Below are positions 31,607 to 39,007 of a stretch of 64,000 bases of DNA, one piece after another. Under the pieces are notes generated by a model that was not told the DNA's origin, did not search any database, and saw only the letters and a program-made list of their open reading frames with translations. Within the stretch, counting starts at the first letter, position 1, and each line of letters opens with the position of its first letter. The stretch is from positions 1,178,001-1,242,000 of the forward strand of contig NZ_FXBM01000002.1 of NCBI RefSeq assembly GCF_900177245.1, given 5' to 3'. The translations under genes were made by a program, and so were the position numbers. Origin of the DNA: Rathayibacter oskolensis (GTDB taxonomy: Bacteria; Actinomycetota; Actinomycetes; Actinomycetales; Microbacteriaceae).

Positions 31607-32113
31607 TCACTCGAACGAGACGGTGCGGTTCTCGCCCACGTCGGGCTGATCGCCGGTGACGGCGGCCTTCAGCACCTTGAAGAGCACCACCGGGCGCGGC
31701 TCGTCCATCGCCCACAGCTCGACGGTCTCGGCCTGCACGCGCAGGAGCGCGATCGTCGGGTCCTCCTTGCCCTCGGGGAACCAGGCCGAGACCGAGGGGG
31801 TCCACAGCTCGTCGATCTTCGCGGTGTCGTGCACGACGCTCGCCGAGCCGGCGACCGAGAGGTAGCCCTTCTTCGACTCGAACGCCACGTTCACGCTCGG
31901 GTTGGCGCGGATGTCGTCGACCTTCGGCGACGGGTCCTGGGTGAAGAACCAGAGATTGCCGTCGAAGTCGGTGTCCTGGGCGGCGAGGGGGCGGCTGACG
32001 AGCTGCCCGGTCGCGGTGACGGTCGTCAGCAGTCCGATCTTCGCGCTCGAGACGAGCTCCGCGATCTGGGCGATGTCGTCGGCGTCGGCGGGGGTGATGT
32101 CGGTGTCGGTCAT
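31607..32113 (-). CDS. Pyridoxamine 5'-phosphate oxidase-like flavin protein (general stress protein 26 type)
   Basis: A 168-residue split-barrel protein: I-G-L-L-T-T-V-T-A-T-G-Q-L-V-S-R-P-L, then G-N-L-W-F-F-T-Q, V-N-V-A-F and the strand K-G-Y-L-S-V-A-G-S-A. These form the FMN/F420 pocket of the PPOX superfamily. Members reduce or bind flavin-linked substrates, and many are stress-induced. The ATG at 32113 follows TAGCGT (32121-32126 on the minus strand) by 7 nt. A longer frame upstream lacks family similarity. Confidence 0.82.
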   Translation of the reverse strand: MTDTDITPADADDIAQIAELVSSAKIGLLTTVTATGQLVSRPLAAQDTDFDGNLWFFTQDPSPKVDDIRANPSVNVAFESKKGYLSVAGSASVVHDTAKIDELWTPSVSAWFPEGKEDPTIALLRVQAETVELWAMDEPRPVVLFKVLKAAVTGDQPDVGENRTVSFE

Positions 32114-32188
32114 GCGCTCGACGCTACGCGGACGAGCCGCAGTCGCAAGGGGTGGCGGGCATCCGGGGCACCTGGCTAGCGTCGGGGG

Positions 32189-32461
32189 ATGGACACCACC
32201 TCGTACACAGCCATCCTCGACAGCGGAGCCGAGCAGGAGAGCATCCGCCTCGAGTACGTCGACGGCGCCCCGCAGCCGACGCTCACCCGCCTCGCCGACA
32301 TCGACGGCGAGGACGTCGAGGTCGTCTGGGAGCTCGAGCCCGACGACGAGGGCTTCCACGTCTACCGCCCCGTGCGCGTCGAGGGTCGCGACGACGACAG
32401 CGGACCGGTCTCCGAGGACCTCACGGACGGCAACGGAGCGGGCGCCTACTCGGGCGAGTGA
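32189..32461 (+). CDS. Small acidic protein of unknown function
   Basis: A 90-residue, highly acidic protein (about a third Asp/Glu) with beta-rich pattern Y-T-A-I-L-D-S-G, I-R-L-E-Y-V-D-G, V-E-V-V-W-E-L-E and H-V-Y-R-P-V-R-V-E. I do not recognise the family. A TAGCGT -10 box (32177-32182) 6 nt before the ATG supports the start and real expression. It is divergent from the PPOX-like gene, with the two -10 boxes only about 50 nt apart. Confidence 0.6.
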   Translation: MDTTSYTAILDSGAEQESIRLEYVDGAPQPTLTRLADIDGEDVEVVWELEPDDEGFHVYRPVRVEGRDDDSGPVSEDLTDGNGAGAYSGE

Positions 32462-32488
32462 CTCCCGGCCGCTCCCGCCCCGGAGCGG

Positions 32489-33802
32489 TCAGGCCACGGG
32501 CTGCAGCGCGTCGTACTCGCGGAACGCGGTCCGCGTCCGGAGCACGGCAGCGAGGATCGCGATGATCGCGAGCCCGCCCGCGAGGGGCGGCAGCCAGAGC
32601 AGCGCGAGCGAGGCCAGCAGACCGGTGTAGAGGTCGCCGACCCTCGGCCCACCCGTCACCACGACGATGAAGACGCCCTGCAGGCGCCCCCGCATGTTGT
32701 CGGGGACCGCGGTCTGCAGCATCGTCTGCCGGAAGATCGAGCTCACATTGTCGGCCGCCCCCGCTCCGGCCAGAGCGAGGGAGGCGGCGAGGATCAGGCC
32801 GGCGTTCGCCACGGACGCGTCGTGGTCGATCACCGCCGCGACCAGCAGCACCGCGCCGAACGCGACGATGAAGCCTCCGTAGACCTGGATCGATCGGCCG
32901 ATGGCCAGCCCCTGTCGGCGGACGCCCGTCAGCCGTCCCGAGAACACGCCGCTCACGAGCGCGCCGATCGCGAACGCCGCCGTGAGCACGCCGACGGTCA
33001 CGGCGCCTCCGCCGAGCAGGAGCGCCGCGGCCGCCGGGAACACCACTCGGGGCTGCCCGAAGGTCATCGCCACGATGTCGACCAGGAACGACATCCGGAT
33101 GTTCGGAGCGCCCCTCAGGAACCGCATGCCGAAGCGCAGCGACTCCAGCCCCGGCCGCTGCCGCTCTCCCTCCGGCACGAGCGCCGGGAGCCCGGCGATG
33201 CCCAGGAACGCCGCGAGGAACAGCACGACGTCGATCGTGTAGGTGACCGCGAACCCGGAGGAGGCGACCAGCACGCCCGCCAGCGCCGGCCCCACGGTCA
33301 CCTCGACCCCGCTCGCGATCCCGCCCAGCGCGGCCGCCGCCGGCACGAGCTCCGTGCGCAGCAGCCGGGGCGCGAGCGTCATCCGGGTCGCGACGATCAC
33401 CGTGGTCGCCACCGCGTTGAGAGCGGTCAGGAGGTAGAGGGACGGAGGCGTCTCGGCGCCCAGCCACGCGAGCGCCGCGATGCCCGCGGTCGAGCCCCAG
33501 GCGACGATCGCCGCCACCAGGAGGACCAGCCTGCGGTCGAACGCGTCGGCGAGCATGCCGCCGTAGAGCCCGGCGAGCACCGTCGGTACCAGCGCGACGA
33601 CGCCGACCATCGCGACGGCGAGCGGCGACCCGGTGAGCTCGTAGATGTGCAGCCCCACGGCGACGATCGTCATCTGGCCGCCGATGCCCGAGATCACGTT
33701 GCCCGCCCAGAGGCGCGCGAAGGCGGGGGACTCGCGGAGGGGGGAGATGTCGATGACGTGGCTGCGCCGGGGCGCGGGCGGGGGCTGGCTCACCCGCTCC
33801 AT
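32489..33802 (-). CDS. MFS transporter (DHA3/enterobactin-exporter-like)
   Basis: A 437-residue, 12-helix protein. The start F-A-R-L-W-A-G-N-V-I-S-G-I-G and loop 2-3 G-G-M-L-A-D-A-F-D-R-R resemble the DHA3 exporter branch (EntS, MefA-type). The helix 4 region contains N-A-V-A-T-T-V-I-V-A-T-R-M-T-L-A-P. Substrate unknown. It stands alone, divergent from the basic membrane protein gene at 33872. Confidence 0.82.
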   Translation of the reverse strand: MERVSQPPPAPRRSHVIDISPLRESPAFARLWAGNVISGIGGQMTIVAVGLHIYELTGSPLAVAMVGVVALVPTVLAGLYGGMLADAFDRRLVLLVAAIVAWGSTAGIAALAWLGAETPPSLYLLTALNAVATTVIVATRMTLAPRLLRTELVPAAAALGGIASGVEVTVGPALAGVLVASSGFAVTYTIDVVLFLAAFLGIAGLPALVPEGERQRPGLESLRFGMRFLRGAPNIRMSFLVDIVAMTFGQPRVVFPAAAALLLGGGAVTVGVLTAAFAIGALVSGVFSGRLTGVRRQGLAIGRSIQVYGGFIVAFGAVLLVAAVIDHDASVANAGLILAASLALAGAGAADNVSSIFRQTMLQTAVPDNMRGRLQGVFIVVVTGGPRVGDLYTGLLASLALLWLPPLAGGLAIIAILAAVLRTRTAFREYDALQPVA

Positions 33803-33871
33803 TGTGCTCGCTCGGCGGCGTCCCCCGGTGCGCGTCGGGGACCCGGGAGCCGGACCCTCTAGGGTGAGGGC

Positions 33872-34387
33872 ATGAGCACGTCATCCGACGGCGCGCCCGG
33901 ACGCCAGGCCCCTCCCGCGCCGAGAACGGCCGGAGCCGCCCCCACCCGCCGCGCCGCCCGGGCCGCGGCGCCGGCGTCCAGGGCCGCCGCCCGCCGACCC
34001 GCGCGCTCCGTGTCCGCGGCCGCCGGCAGCCGCACGACCGGGTTCTGGCGTCGCTACGGGGCGGGTCTCTCGTCGATCGCGCTCGCGGTCATCACCGTCC
34101 CGATCCTGTTCTTCGTCTGGTACGCGCTGATCTCCCTCGGCGCCTACCCCGGGGATCAGGCGGTCAGCGACCTCCTCGTCGGCGTCCTCTACACCGCGAT
34201 CGTGCACGCGATGCTCCTGGTGGGCGTGCTCCTGGGCGTCTCGTCCGTCCGCGCTCGCCGCCGCGAGGGCCGGCCTCCCGTCGCGGGGTGGATCGGCATC
34301 GTCCTCAACGCCCTCGTCCTCGTCTACTGGGAGCTGCTCGTCTCTCCGTGGCTCGTCGAGCTGTGGAACCGGGCCACCGGCTCCTGA
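33872..34387 (+). CDS. Membrane protein with Ala/Arg/Pro-rich cytoplasmic tail
   Basis: A 171-residue protein. The first 65 residues are Ala/Arg/Pro-rich and likely disordered; three helices follow at about 68-90, 105-125 and 133-155. The order of helices and the loop [17 protein letters not shown] recall DUF4190-like proteins but the match is loose. The start is supported by TAGGGT (33860-33865) 6 nt before the ATG. Function unknown. Confidence 0.65.
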   Translation: MSTSSDGAPGRQAPPAPRTAGAAPTRRAARAAAPASRAAARRPARSVSAAAGSRTTGFWRRYGAGLSSIALAVITVPILFFVWYALISLGAYPGDQAVSDLLVGVLYTAIVHAMLLVGVLLGVSSVRARRREGRPPVAGWIGIVLNALVLVYWELLVSPWLVELWNRATGS

Positions 34388-34423
34388 GTCCCGCCGCGAG
34401 CCCCGCGCGTGCCTCGGCTCTGG

Positions 34424-34517
34424 TAAGCTCGTGCAGTTGCCGTTCGACGGCCGCGGATCAAGAGAGCCCACGCATCAGGCGATGGGCACCGCGCAACGAG
34501 AGAGAGGGGATCCATCT
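34424..34517 (+). promoter_or_regulatory. rpsO promoter and leader
   Basis: An extended -10 (TGG then TAAGCT at 34424-34429) precedes a leader of about 80 nt with an AGAGAGGGGA ribosome site before the ATG at 34518. The leader is purine-rich in its second half. S15 proteins often repress their own mRNA at leader structures, but I could not define a conserved fold. Confidence 0.5.
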
Positions 34518-34787
34518 ATGGCACTCGAAGCAGATGTCAAGAAGGCGATCATCGAAGAGTACGCGACCCACCCCGGTGACACCGGATCCCCCGAGGTGCA
34601 GGTGGCCGTCCTGACCAAGCGGATCAAGGACCTCACCGAGCACCTCAAGGAGCACAAGCACGACCACCACTCGCGTCGTGGTCTGCTGCTGCTTGTGGGT
34701 CAGCGTCGTCGACTCCTCGGCTACCTGGCGGATGTGGACATCAACCGCTACCGCTCGCTGATCGAGCGTCTCGGTCTGCGCCGCTAG
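34518..34787 (+). CDS. rpsO: 30S ribosomal protein S15
   Basis: An 89-residue protein of full family length. It shows the S15 pattern [35 protein letters not shown] and the end [12 protein letters not shown]. It binds 16S rRNA helices 20-22 early in 30S assembly. The reading frame extends upstream but the ATG with AGAGAGGGGA is the family start. Unlike many bacteria, rpsO is not immediately followed by pnp: seven genes lie between them. Confidence 0.97.
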   Translation: MALEADVKKAIIEEYATHPGDTGSPEVQVAVLTKRIKDLTEHLKEHKHDHHSRRGLLLLVGQRRRLLGYLADVDINRYRSLIERLGLRR

Positions 34788-34840
34788 TTCCCTCCGGAGC
34801 TGCGCGCGGTCTCGATGACACCGCGAACTTCTCAGCCGTT

Positions 34841-34880
34841 CGGGCCGTTCTCCTCCGGGAGGGCGGCCCGTTCCGCGTTT
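34841..34880 (+). terminator. rpsO terminator
   Basis: A 13-bp stem (34841-34853 with 34858-34870, two G-U pairs) has a stable TCCG loop and is followed by a T-containing tail (TTCCGCGTTT). Confidence 0.8.
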
Positions 34881-34891
34881 CCGGTGCGGCC

Positions 34892-35779
34892 TCAGCGGCG
34901 CTCCGGCCGGTCCACTCCGCCCCACGAGAAGGCGCCCGACGCTGCGAACCAGTCGTCAGCGGCGCGCGCGAGTGCCGCGTCCTCCTCCGGCCGGCCGGGA
35001 GCCGCGAGGGCCTCGGTGAGTCCGGGGAGGAGCCAGCCGTCGCCCAGAGCCGTGACCTGCGCCTCCCGCCACTCGGCGCGGCACGCGGCGGCCCCGGCGG
35101 CCCGCTCGCTCGCGGCCGGGTCGACCATGTCCGCGTAACCGGCCTCGGTCAGAGCGAGGGCGCAGGTCAGTGCCGCCGACCGCACCACGCTCCGCGGAGC
35201 GCGCGGCGGGCTGCTCGACTGCGCGGCGTCCTGGGCCGCGACGACCGCGCTGAGCGCGAGGAACAACCGCGTCCCCTCGCGATCCGGCTGCGGCTCGATC
35301 CGGCCGGGCCCCGCCGAGACCGATGCGGAGGCGCCGGGAGCGAGGATCAAGCCGCGGCCCGAGCGCGAGGCGTACGAGCTGAGGAGTCCGCTGACGCCTC
35401 CTGTCTGGCTGACGACTCCGCTGATCCCGGGATCGCTGAGCGCCCACACGATCGGCGTGCGGTTGTGGATCGTCAGGCTGCGGTGCTCCTCGTCGACGCA
35501 GGCGATGAGCTGCCCGGCGACGGTGTCGGCGCCGCGATCGAGCACCGAGGAGGCGGTCACGAGCTGGCGCTCGTCCTCGCACTGACCCGGCGCACCGGCC
35601 GCCGCCGACGGGACGGACGCGAGGGGTGCCAGGGCCCCGAGGGCGAGTGCCACGACAGCGACCCCCGCCGCCGAGGCGACGGTGGCGCCGAGCACGCGGC
35701 GCCCGGTCCCCGGCGGGCGCACCGGCCGGCGCCGCGGCTCCCTCGGGATCGCGGGACGGGCCGAGCGTCGTCGCACCAT
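34892..35779 (-). CDS. Membrane-anchored or secreted protein of unknown function
   Basis: A 295-residue protein. A basic N-tail of about 28 residues (R-R-R-S-A-R-P and R-R-R-P-V-R-P) is followed by a 25-residue hydrophobic segment (VASAAGVAVVALALGALAPL), giving a type II anchor or long signal. The outer part has two Cys near C-E-D-E-R and A-C-V-D-E-E that could pair, Ser/Gly-rich loops and a helical C-terminal half with two more Cys. I do not recognise a family. The ATG at 35779 has GGAGAGGGAG upstream. The long open frame beyond it is a codon-bias artefact. Confidence 0.65.
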   Translation of the reverse strand: MVRRRSARPAIPREPRRRPVRPPGTGRRVLGATVASAAGVAVVALALGALAPLASVPSAAAGAPGQCEDERQLVTASSVLDRGADTVAGQLIACVDEEHRSLTIHNRTPIVWALSDPGISGVVSQTGGVSGLLSSYASRSGRGLILAPGASASVSAGPGRIEPQPDREGTRLFLALSAVVAAQDAAQSSSPPRAPRSVVRSAALTCALALTEAGYADMVDPAASERAAGAAACRAEWREAQVTALGDGWLLPGLTEALAAPGRPEEDAALARAADDWFAASGAFSWGGVDRPERR

Positions 35780-35986
35780 GCCGAACTCCCTCTCCTCGGA
35801 GGCTAGCCCCGGAACCGCCGTCCGACCAGGGTGTTCCCGCCGGCGGGAGACGCCGCCACGGATTCTCTTCGGAAATTCTCGGGATCTCTGCATCCGTCGA
35901 GGGCCTCCGGCCGGAAGTAGTGCGTGAAGGCCCTTCTCGAGAACCCACCGACCCGCCCGCGGGTCCCATCGTGAAAGAGGAACATC

Positions 35987-36832
35987 GTGAACACCTCCCG
36001 CTTCTCCCGCCGTCTCCTGACCGGAGCCTGCGTCGGCGCCCTCGCGGTCGTCGGCCTCGCTGCGGCCCCTGCCTCCGCGGCGGACGCCGACTCGGCCGAC
36101 CTGTACGTCCTCCACGCGGTCCCGGACACCCCGGTCGACGTGTACGTCAACGGAGCACTGACGCTCGACGACTTCACCCCCGGATCGCTCGCGGGCCCGC
36201 TCGACCTGCCGACCGGCACCTACACGGTCGCGATCACCGCTGCCGACGCCGCCGACGCCAGCGCCCCGGTCATCGGCCCGGTCGACCTCGCCCTCGAGGC
36301 CGGCAAGAGCTACACCGTCGCCGCGCACCTCAAGCCCGACAACACCCCCACGGCGACGCTGTTCCCGAACGACATCTCGGCCACTGCGGCCGGCGAGGGT
36401 CGCCTGACGGTCCGTCACATCGCGGCGGCACCCGCCGTCGACATCCTCGCGGGCGGCACCCCGGTGCTGACCAACGTGACGAACCCCAACGAGGGCATCC
36501 TGAACCTCGCCCCGGCGACCATCTCGACCGTCGTCGCGGCGACCGGCACGACCACTCCGGTGATCGGCCCGGCCGACGTCCAGGTCCAGGAGGGCGTCAA
36601 CACGATCGTCTACGCCTGGGGCAGCCTCGAGGCGGGCAACCTCGCCCTCGCGACGCAGACCATCGACGGCCTGCACTCGACGCCGAGCGGTGTCCCCGCC
36701 GGTGAGGCCGGCCTCGCGGCCGACAACCGCCCCGACGCTGCAGCGGGATGGTGGGGCGCCGCGGCGCTCGCCGCTCTCGCCCTCGCCGGTGCGACCCTGA
36801 TCGGGCGCCGCAAGGCCGTGTCGGGTCGCTGA
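35987..36832 (+). CDS. DUF4397 surface protein with C-terminal anchor
   Basis: A 281-residue exported protein. The signal peptide (about 1-32) ends A-A-P-A-S-A-A. Two DUF4397 repeats follow: L-Y-V-L-H-A-V-P-D-T-P-V-D-V-Y-V-N-G and L-T-V-R-H-I-A-A-A-P-A-V-D-I. The end has a hydrophobic helix and R-R-K tail, like a sortase cell-wall sorting signal, but instead of LPXTG the bases before it encode G-L-A-A-D-N-R-P-D. The GTG start has a GAAAGAGGAA site. A class F sortase gene follows after a strong hairpin, so this is its likely substrate. Confidence 0.83.
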   Translation: MNTSRFSRRLLTGACVGALAVVGLAAAPASAADADSADLYVLHAVPDTPVDVYVNGALTLDDFTPGSLAGPLDLPTGTYTVAITAADAADASAPVIGPVDLALEAGKSYTVAAHLKPDNTPTATLFPNDISATAAGEGRLTVRHIAAAPAVDILAGGTPVLTNVTNPNEGILNLAPATISTVVAATGTTTPVIGPADVQVQEGVNTIVYAWGSLEAGNLALATQTIDGLHSTPSGVPAGEAGLAADNRPDAAAGWWGAAALAALALAGATLIGRRKAVSGR

Positions 36833-36846
36833 CCCGTCTCCCGACC

Positions 36847-36882
36847 GCCGGTCCGGAAGCGCTGGAGCGCCTCCGGACCGGC
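36847..36882 (+). terminator. Strong hairpin between DUF4397 and sortase genes
   Basis: An 11-bp perfect stem (GCCGGTCCGGA) plus an inner 5-bp stem (GCGCT/AGCGC), separated by an A-C mismatch, makes nearly one 17-bp helix with a GG loop. With no obvious promoter after it, it may act as a partial terminator that lowers sortase levels relative to the surface protein. Confidence 0.7.
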
Positions 36883-36910
36883 CACCCCGATCACGAGAAT
36901 GGAGGACACC

Positions 36911-37588
36911 GTGAGCAAGAGCCCCCTCTCCCTCCGCGTCCTCGCCGTGATCGGCACGATCGTGGTCGGCGTCGGCCTCGGCGGCTGCTCGGCACAGGCG
37001 GCCGGGGTCGTGCCCGCCCCTGACGCGAGCACGCCGGCACAGCAGCCGACGCCGACCACGATCCCCACCCTGACGTCTCCGCCCGTGCCGTCGGTCCCGA
37101 TCGGCGACGCCCGGCTCGGGGCGACCCCCGCGCCGACCGTGCTGGCTCCCACCCGGATCGCCGTCGACGGCCTCCCCGTGGACATGCCCCTCGAGCCAGT
37201 CGGCGTCGCCGACGACGGCACCATGGAGCTCGTCCCGGACACGGACGTCGCCGGCTGGTACCGCTTCGGCGCCGGCCTCGACGAGCCCGACGGCACGATC
37301 GTCATCGCGGCACACGTCGACTCCCTGACCTACGGGCTCGGCCCCTTCGCCGAGCTGAAGAAGGCGCAGCCGGGCCAGACGGTCCGCCTGACGGCGCCCG
37401 ACGGCTCCGAGCGCGCCTTCGTCATCGGCAGCGTCGAGACGACCGACAAGACCGCAGTCGACCTCTCGTCCGTCTTCGTCAGGGACGGGCCGCCCCGCCT
37501 GGTGCTGATCACCTGCGGCGGCGACTTCGACTACGACACCCGCCACTACCTCAGCAACGTCGTCGTCACGGCCGAGCCGGCACCGTGA
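36911..37588 (+). CDS. Class F sortase with a lipoprotein-type signal
   Basis: A 225-residue sortase. The catalytic residues are H135 in A-A-H-V-D-S, C202 in L-I-T-C-G-G and R211 in D-T-R-H-Y, the order typical of class F. The N-terminal hydrophobic segment ends V-G-L-G-G-C (C26), a lipobox, instead of the usual plain transmembrane anchor. A Pro/Thr-rich linker of about 50 residues precedes the catalytic domain. GTG at 36911 is chosen because GGAGG lies 5 nt before it; the ATG four codons earlier overlaps that site. It should anchor or process the DUF4397 protein encoded upstream. Confidence 0.85.
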   Translation: MSKSPLSLRVLAVIGTIVVGVGLGGCSAQAAGVVPAPDASTPAQQPTPTTIPTLTSPPVPSVPIGDARLGATPAPTVLAPTRIAVDGLPVDMPLEPVGVADDGTMELVPDTDVAGWYRFGAGLDEPDGTIVIAAHVDSLTYGLGPFAELKKAQPGQTVRLTAPDGSERAFVIGSVETTDKTAVDLSSVFVRDGPPRLVLITCGGDFDYDTRHYLSNVVVTAEPAP

Positions 37589-37691
37589 CCCCGCCGACCA
37601 GACGCCGCCCCGTCGTACGATGAACGGAGCGATCGTCGCAGCGCCGCACGCATCCCCGGCACGGCGCCGCCCCCATCCCAGGAGGATTCCC

Positions 37692-38276
37692 CTGACCGAC
37701 GCCGAGACGAGCGAGCCCCTCGACGGGGCGGCCGACGAGCGCGCCGTCGTGCACCGCCTCGGACTCCGCTTCGCGGCGGGGGAGGAGCACGCGCTCACCG
37801 AGGCCTACACCCGGTGGTCCCCCCTCGTCTTCACCCTTGCTCTTCGATCCCTCGGCGACCGGGGGGAGGCGGAGGACGTGGTCCAGCGGGTCTTCGTCTC
37901 GGCCTGGACGGGTCGCGAGAGCTTCGATCCCGCCCGCGCCGCCCTCGGCGCCTGGCTCGTGGGGATCTCGCGGAACCGCATCGCCGACGCCCACGAGAGC
38001 CGCTCCCGGCAGAGGCGCCTCACGCAGGCTCTCGTGGCGGTCGCTCCCCGGGACGAGGGCGAATCGCCCGTCGACCTCGAGGCGAAGGTGCTCGTGGCCG
38101 ATGAGCTCGCCCGCCTCGATCCCGTCCCGCGGCGGGTGATGAGCCTCGCCTTCTACGACGATCTGACGCACACCGAGATCGCCGAGCGCACCGGGCTCCC
38201 GCTCGGTACCGTCAAGAGCCACATCCGCCGAAGCCTCGATCGACTCCGCTCCCGACTGGAGGTGAGCAGCATATGA
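37692..38276 (+). CDS. ECF sigma factor, SigK-like
   Basis: A 194-residue ECF sigma factor. Region 2 reads L-T-E-A-Y-T-R-W-S-P-L-V-F-T-L-A-L-R then G-D-R-G-E-A-E-D-V-V-Q-R-V-F-V-S-A-W, and region 4 has D-L-T-H-T-E-I-A-E-R-T-G-L-P-L-G-T-V-K-S-H-I-R-R. The best ribosome site (AGGAGG, 37680-37685) points to a CTG codon at 37692. The only upstream ATG (37620) lies within a TACGAT -10-like box and lacks a site. The anti-sigma gene overlaps by 4 nt. Linkage to an RskA-type anti-sigma factor suggests the SigK group. Confidence 0.87.
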   Translation: MTDAETSEPLDGAADERAVVHRLGLRFAAGEEHALTEAYTRWSPLVFTLALRSLGDRGEAEDVVQRVFVSAWTGRESFDPARAALGAWLVGISRNRIADAHESRSRQRRLTQALVAVAPRDEGESPVDLEAKVLVADELARLDPVPRRVMSLAFYDDLTHTEIAERTGLPLGTVKSHIRRSLDRLRSRLEVSSI

Positions 38277-39001
38277 CCCATCTCGACCCCGACGAACTCG
38301 CCCTGCTCGCCCTCGGTGAGCCCTCCTCCGACGCCGATGCCGCTCACCTGCGCGACTGCCCCGAGTGCGCGCAGCAGCTGGTCGAGCTCGGCCACGCCGC
38401 CGGCATCGGTCGTGCCAGCAGGTCGTTCGTCCTCGAGGCTCCGCCCGCGGCGGTCTGGGACCGCATCCACGACGAGCTGGCGCTCGGTACGGCCTCGCAG
38501 CCGGTCCTCGCTCCGGTGACCTCGCTCGCCGGTGGCCGTCACCGCCCCGAGCGCCGCCGCCGTCGGGCACGGCGCACGCTCGGCGCCGTGGTCGCCGCCC
38601 TCGCGGCCCTCGTCGTCGGTGTGGCCGGGGGAGCGTGGTGGCAGGCGTCCCGCAGCGGTGACGCCGTCGTCGTCGCCCGCGCCGATCTCGAGGCCTTCCC
38701 CGGCTGGCAGGGCGCGAGCGGCAGCGCCGAGCTCGAGGACTCCGACGGTGAGCGTCAGCTCGTCGTGCACCTCGACGCGGCGGGGGGCGCCGACGCCTAC
38801 CGCGAGGTGTGGCTGATCGCCTCCGACGCCTCCGGACTGGTCGGCCTCGGTGTGCTCGACGGGGCGGACGGCCGCTTCACCGTGCCGGCCGACGTCGACC
38901 TCTCGCAGTACTCGCTCGTCGACGTGTCCGAGGAGCCGCTCGACGGCGATCCCGCGCACTCCGGCGACTCCATCGTGCGCGGCCCCCTGCTCGAGGGCTG
39001 A
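38273..39001 (+). CDS. RskA-like zinc-binding anti-sigma factor
   Basis: A 242-residue single-pass protein. The N-terminal ZAS motif A-H-L-R-D-C-P-E-C supplies H25, C29 and C32 (H-x3-C-x2-C). After an Arg-rich stretch, one helix (about 105-125, TLGAVVAALAALVVGVAGGA) crosses the membrane, and the outer part is the RskA domain (E-V-W-L-I-A-S-D-A-S-G-L-V-G-L-G). It should hold the sigma factor until membrane proteolysis. The ATG overlaps the sigma stop (ATGA), giving balanced synthesis. Confidence 0.88.
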   Translation: MTHLDPDELALLALGEPSSDADAAHLRDCPECAQQLVELGHAAGIGRASRSFVLEAPPAAVWDRIHDELALGTASQPVLAPVTSLAGGRHRPERRRRRARRTLGAVVAALAALVVGVAGGAWWQASRSGDAVVVARADLEAFPGWQGASGSAELEDSDGERQLVVHLDAAGGADAYREVWLIASDASGLVGLGVLDGADGRFTVPADVDLSQYSLVDVSEEPLDGDPAHSGDSIVRGPLLEG

Positions 39002-39007
39002 GCGCGC

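Noticed and set aside
35780-37798. N-terminal extension giving a 968-residue protein upstream of the orphan membrane protein
   Set aside because: The extension is antisense to the DUF4397 and sortase genes and low in complexity; the true start at 35779 has a good ribosome site.
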